Of a stretch of 25,140 nucleotides of DNA, positions 24,101 through 25,140 are shown piece by piece. The notes under the pieces were generated by a model. It did not search any database. It was not told where the DNA came from and worked only from the letters and a program-made list of their open reading frames with translations. A program made the translations under genes and the position numbers. The stretch is from a virus: positions 1-25,140 of IMG/VR virus record IMGVR_UViG_3300006802_000514; one strand, written 5' to 3'. How positions within the stretch are numbered: position 1 is the first letter of the stretch; each line of letters starts with the position of its first letter.

Positions 24101-25140
24101 GAATACAAACTCTTGACAACATTAATTTCATTGCTTCCGGAAACTTCAGTATCAATTATAATTTCTTGTTTTGTGCTTGAAACAAAACTTGGATTTACTA
24201 CAGTAAACTTGTAGTATAATTTTTCTGGAATAGTATTATTAACAACTAAAGACAGAGAAGCATTTGTGCTGATACCAACTGTTCCTATTTTAGTTACCTC
24301 AAAAGCACTAGAATTTCTGCTGGATTCAAATACACTTGTAAGTTCTCTATCAGTGTAGAGATTCATATCAAATGCTGAATACAGAGTAGAACCACTCAGA
24401 GATGATAATGAAGAATCTGACAAATCAAACTTGACAGTGTTTCCTCTATATGCATTAATTGCTGGGTTGATTGCAGAAATAGTTCCGGATGAAGCTGATG
24501 AAATATCAACAACTTCTGGATTAAAACTTAGCGATTGGTATCTGCTGTTGCAAAGTTTGATTCTATCTTTTGTATATCTAATAACATAATAAATTTTCTC
24601 ATCTTCCAGTCCACCAGATGGAGACGCTGAAGTATGAATAACTTTATCTCCACTATTAAATCCATGATTATTAATAGTGATTGTATTTTCTGAAACGTCA
24701 ACATCACCAGATACAAATGATTTTGGATTGAAGACTATTCTTCTGTTGTAATCATCATACTGAACAGTGATTGTAGTTGTAATTCCAGGAACGACATCAA
24801 TATTAATATTGTCCTTCAAGGATAATCCATGAGTGGAAGCCGTCGCTACAGTAACGATATTCTTAGTTGCTTCACATGTAACAACATTTGAATTGACAGT
24901 TGTAAAACTGTGATTTGTTCCAGTTCCAATACCAGTCAAATAAAGTAACCCACTGGTTGCTGTTGTACTTGCAATACCAACAAATGTTCCAGTGCTACCG
25001 AGTCCAACCTTAAATGTAGATATACCAATTAAATCGTTGGATACTTTTGCAACATACAGAGGAGTATCATTTGCGATTCTAAAAGTAGTTACTCCAGATA
25101 ATACTTCAATGGAGAGTCCATCATTGTTATTATATGATAC
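18196..25140 (-). CDS. Giant baseplate/tail structural protein in the gp7 position, 5' end outside window (2314 aa visible)
   Basis: The frame is open from the window edge to the TAA at 18196; reading it by hand above 24939 gives continuous coding (for example DGLSIEVLSGVTTFRIAND and TFVGIASTTATSGLLYLTG), so a TTG at 24939 is not the start. No catalytic motif is seen. The protein is a chain of small beta-rich units. These include HGF..GDKV units (24520-24690 and a copy at 21095-21275), a duplicated LLEYG...IAGI unit (21835-22020, 21455-21620), a duplicated KTFTLK/KSFTLK...LINGIFQ/FLNDILQ unit (20330-20545, 19465-19695), GxGY units (18750-18960, 19810-20200, 23650-23950) and one RG module (20737-20885). 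The gene directly before gp8 in T4 is gp7, a wedge protein of about 1032 residues; I infer the same role, but see no clear gp7 sequence match. Confidence 0.75.
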   Translation of the reverse strand, partial: VSYNNNDGLSIEVLSGVTTFRIANDTPLYVAKVSNDLIGISTFKVGLGSTGTFVGIASTTATSGLLYLTGIGTGTNHSFTTVNSNVVTCEATKNIVTVATASTHGLSLKDNINIDVVPGITTTITVQYDDYNRRIVFNPKSFVSGDVDVSENTITINNHGFNSGDKVIHTSASPSGGLEDEKIYYVIRYTKDRIKLCNSRYQSLSFNPEVVDISSASSGTISAINPAINAYRGNTVKFDLSDSSLSSLSGSTLYSAFDMNLYTDRELTSVFESSRNSSAFEVTKIGTVGISTNASLSLVVNNTIPEKLYYKFTVVNPSFVSSTKQEIIIDTEVSGSNEINVVKSLYSGSFSVTGLETTATFTYNLPEVPERDSYSSTNSTTSYTTNSTTAYGAISDVQITYKGSGYKDVVGISTIVGVSTNADRNGAILEPSSTSIGRILSSEIDGIGFDYPTDKTLRPVINPPEILQIEPLSSFREIGISSAGNNYSLAPNLVVIDGFTGKQVSDVDLRYELGDTKVTILKNTFGIYNITPKIIPTNNTNGIRINNISYDSSTKEVTVGLNTSFSDSAPLSVGDKVLIENISVGVGSTGYGYNSSNYGYSLFTLSKVYIPLGGSVGIVTYSLDGYLPEGKYPGNFSALESYGKIIPQKDFPVFDVKFKKNNFILGEEVKSSGNVGKVESWNNEIEILKVSSANEFNVDDLVIGQTSKTQGNIKKKIDFNAEIKLSSSSIVKKGWNRETGFLNFNTERIPDNNYYQNFSYSLKSKISLETWDDAVSSLNHTSGFLKFSDLIVESQDAAFQGVYSDYQGSTVDVIADISRFIDLNCYPYFDIVTENALNGDFGTISDEIYFSTRVLTDYFESFGNRVLTIDDISTQFNDTPRTERFSVVNKFNINQRVKKIFTLASDRRFTGERQALFVTILHNKSQAFIGQYGRVETVLDLGGYDFTISGDEGYLLFYPTKYAVNNYNVTLVNFDIDNTVAGIGSTALGDTAVISSSKVESVSSSTDVVSIASTYRTSKIILEIDADNGVLEYDELNVIHDGTDVELLEYGQLTTNPLDETGNSGLGTYSASISGGNVNIAFNPIAGIACTVNAITVSLASTISAGTGSTIHIGTDDGSDICHIESKTTYISASGSPGINTISTYSSSLSAAYYIVSIEDTTNNRYEMSELISIANGGSNVYLTEYGNVTTAVGLGTIGVGVNDSGDVNLHYTPIAGIDIQVRVFQMSLHLIDADDDRAGELDLNNASITAGYGFYEGTDIDIKRAFELRHKGREIFLRNFDGSDSDVVDVTENTILLPEHFFVTGEELVYSYGSDETSIGITTTSVYAIKINDQKIKLAASAADALNTTPVPIDITGVGVGTFHTLTAKNQNTKCLVAIDNYIQSPIVSTSVTTGLSTNATRSAAVLGFTGITSFFGGDLIQINDEIMKINTVGYGGSATDILVDRGWMGTGIATHAQNSLVTKIVGNYNIVDNTINFITAPKGVIPISSTTNAPDERDWTGITTFSTFQGRVFTRSGIENSSAESYETNYIFDDISQEFDATEKTFTLKSDKNNVTGFSTNNAAILINGIFQGPTGQLSVEQDYSLNESTGITSITFTGTATSIAYDPNNASIPVGGIIVSVGSTGGFGYQPLVSAGGTAVVSIAGTISSVSIGNSGSGYRSGSQTVNVGVTTQNTGTPSIENIGTATISGGHIVSVTITNPGTGYTSSNPPIVIFDAPLSYSNIPLVYSDDSASGFGTEATVNIVVGQGSSVIDFEIQNSGYRYSQSQILTVPIGGATGIPTDTTKVFEEFQITIERTESDKFTGWHFGELLVLDKIENQFNGTKKSFTLKNNSSPITIRAAKGSSIDVQSTLLVFLNDILQVPGEGYLFVGGSTLVFSEAPKGPSADGSFDGDTCKILFYKGSGDVDVVFRDLLETVKKGDTLQIDGEDVRLVEEIISSDTVGTNGYNGAGIDEDPNNQRVVTWCKQTSDKIVNGQIVSKARVLNAALVNPTTNIIQPVGVGSTIAYVESVRTFFNSEKENNTTRNTQNIVLTSQDSIVGASATAVVSVAGTITSIVISDGGVGYTTAPTVTIANPVGYGTTARATATATLTGDSVSSITVSTPGTAYTNTNPPVVLIEIPQTIYENNTSDSYTGDFGIIVGVTSTSVGVASTGFVLDLFIPINSYLRDTTIVSTATTISGIQTGDYFVVKDSNVGSGVTSLYQDNTVLGITTQFLDCVYEVAAVSTATTSVAGVGVTYIRRVTVSVSDLGNISGIGATEFYGEYSWGMVDLGARTSPQTFNSYTSNGSAGISTSATLTRVQPLKLSDYS

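Noticed and set aside
24937-24939. TTG at 24939 as the start of the gp7-like gene
   Set aside because: Manual translation upstream shows the same frame open to base 25140 with coherent beta-repeat sequence, so the gene is simply cut by the window edge.
1-25140. tRNA, rRNA, insertion sequence, integrase or defence genes
   Set aside because: No cloverleaf, transposase, recombinase or known defence motif was seen; all supported genes fit virion structure or packaging.

Overview
The window is a stretch of late virion-morphogenesis genes from a T4-like (Straboviridae/Kyanoviridae-type) myovirus, most likely a marine one such as a cyanophage or a related marine phage. Evidence: recognisable T4 gp8, gp13, gp14, gp15 and gp16 homologues in T4 order, a giant DUF4815-type structural protein typical of marine T4-like phages, AT-rich DNA, and T4-like late-promoter octamers in the gene junctions. 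The host cannot be fixed from this window: there are no tRNA genes, photosynthesis genes or other host-derived genes here. Every supported gene is on the minus strand, so transcription runs from high to low coordinates.

Layout in transcription order. (1) 25140-18196: the C-terminal 2314 residues of a giant baseplate/tail structural protein in the gp7 position; its 5' end lies outside the window. (2) 18170-16617: gp8 baseplate wedge. (3) 16610-9198: a 2470-residue DUF4815-type structural protein where T4 has gp9-gp12. (4) 9196-8969: a 75-residue coiled-coil protein. (5) 8943-6686: neck proteins gp13 and gp14. (6) 6640-5633: gp15 tail completion protein. (7) 5626-5195: gp16 small terminase subunit. 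(8) 5181-1: instead of gp17 (large terminase), a fibre/accessory region. It holds a 111-residue beta-rich protein, two tandem paralogues of 107 and 78 residues, a 654-residue tail-fibre-like protein, a strong intrinsic terminator, then a cassette with a coiled-coil protein, two paralogous LamG/concanavalin-like proteins around an 84-residue conserved-looking protein, and the start of another fibre/receptor-binding protein that leaves the window at base 1.

The genes together describe baseplate wedge assembly (gp7-like, gp8, DUF4815 protein), closure of the neck and tail (gp13, gp14, gp15), the start of DNA packaging (gp16) and host recognition (fibre and LamG proteins). Packing is tight: several stop/start overlaps (TAATG, TGATG) and no gap above 50 bases. 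Octamers ending in TAAATA sit at eight junctions, mostly overlapping the previous stop codon. Upstream genes carry NATAAATA and the distal fibre cassette carries (T/C)CTAAATA.

Most notable are a terminator hairpin whose left arm overlaps a putative late promoter (2232-2266), a C-terminal peptide of the form hD(G/A)(G/S)TF shared by four different proteins and in one case encoding the Shine-Dalgarno sequence of the next gene, and sets of recurring small sequence modules spread through the gp7-like, DUF4815, gp8, gp14 and gp15 proteins. I see no defence system, CRISPR array, insertion sequence, tRNA or rRNA.
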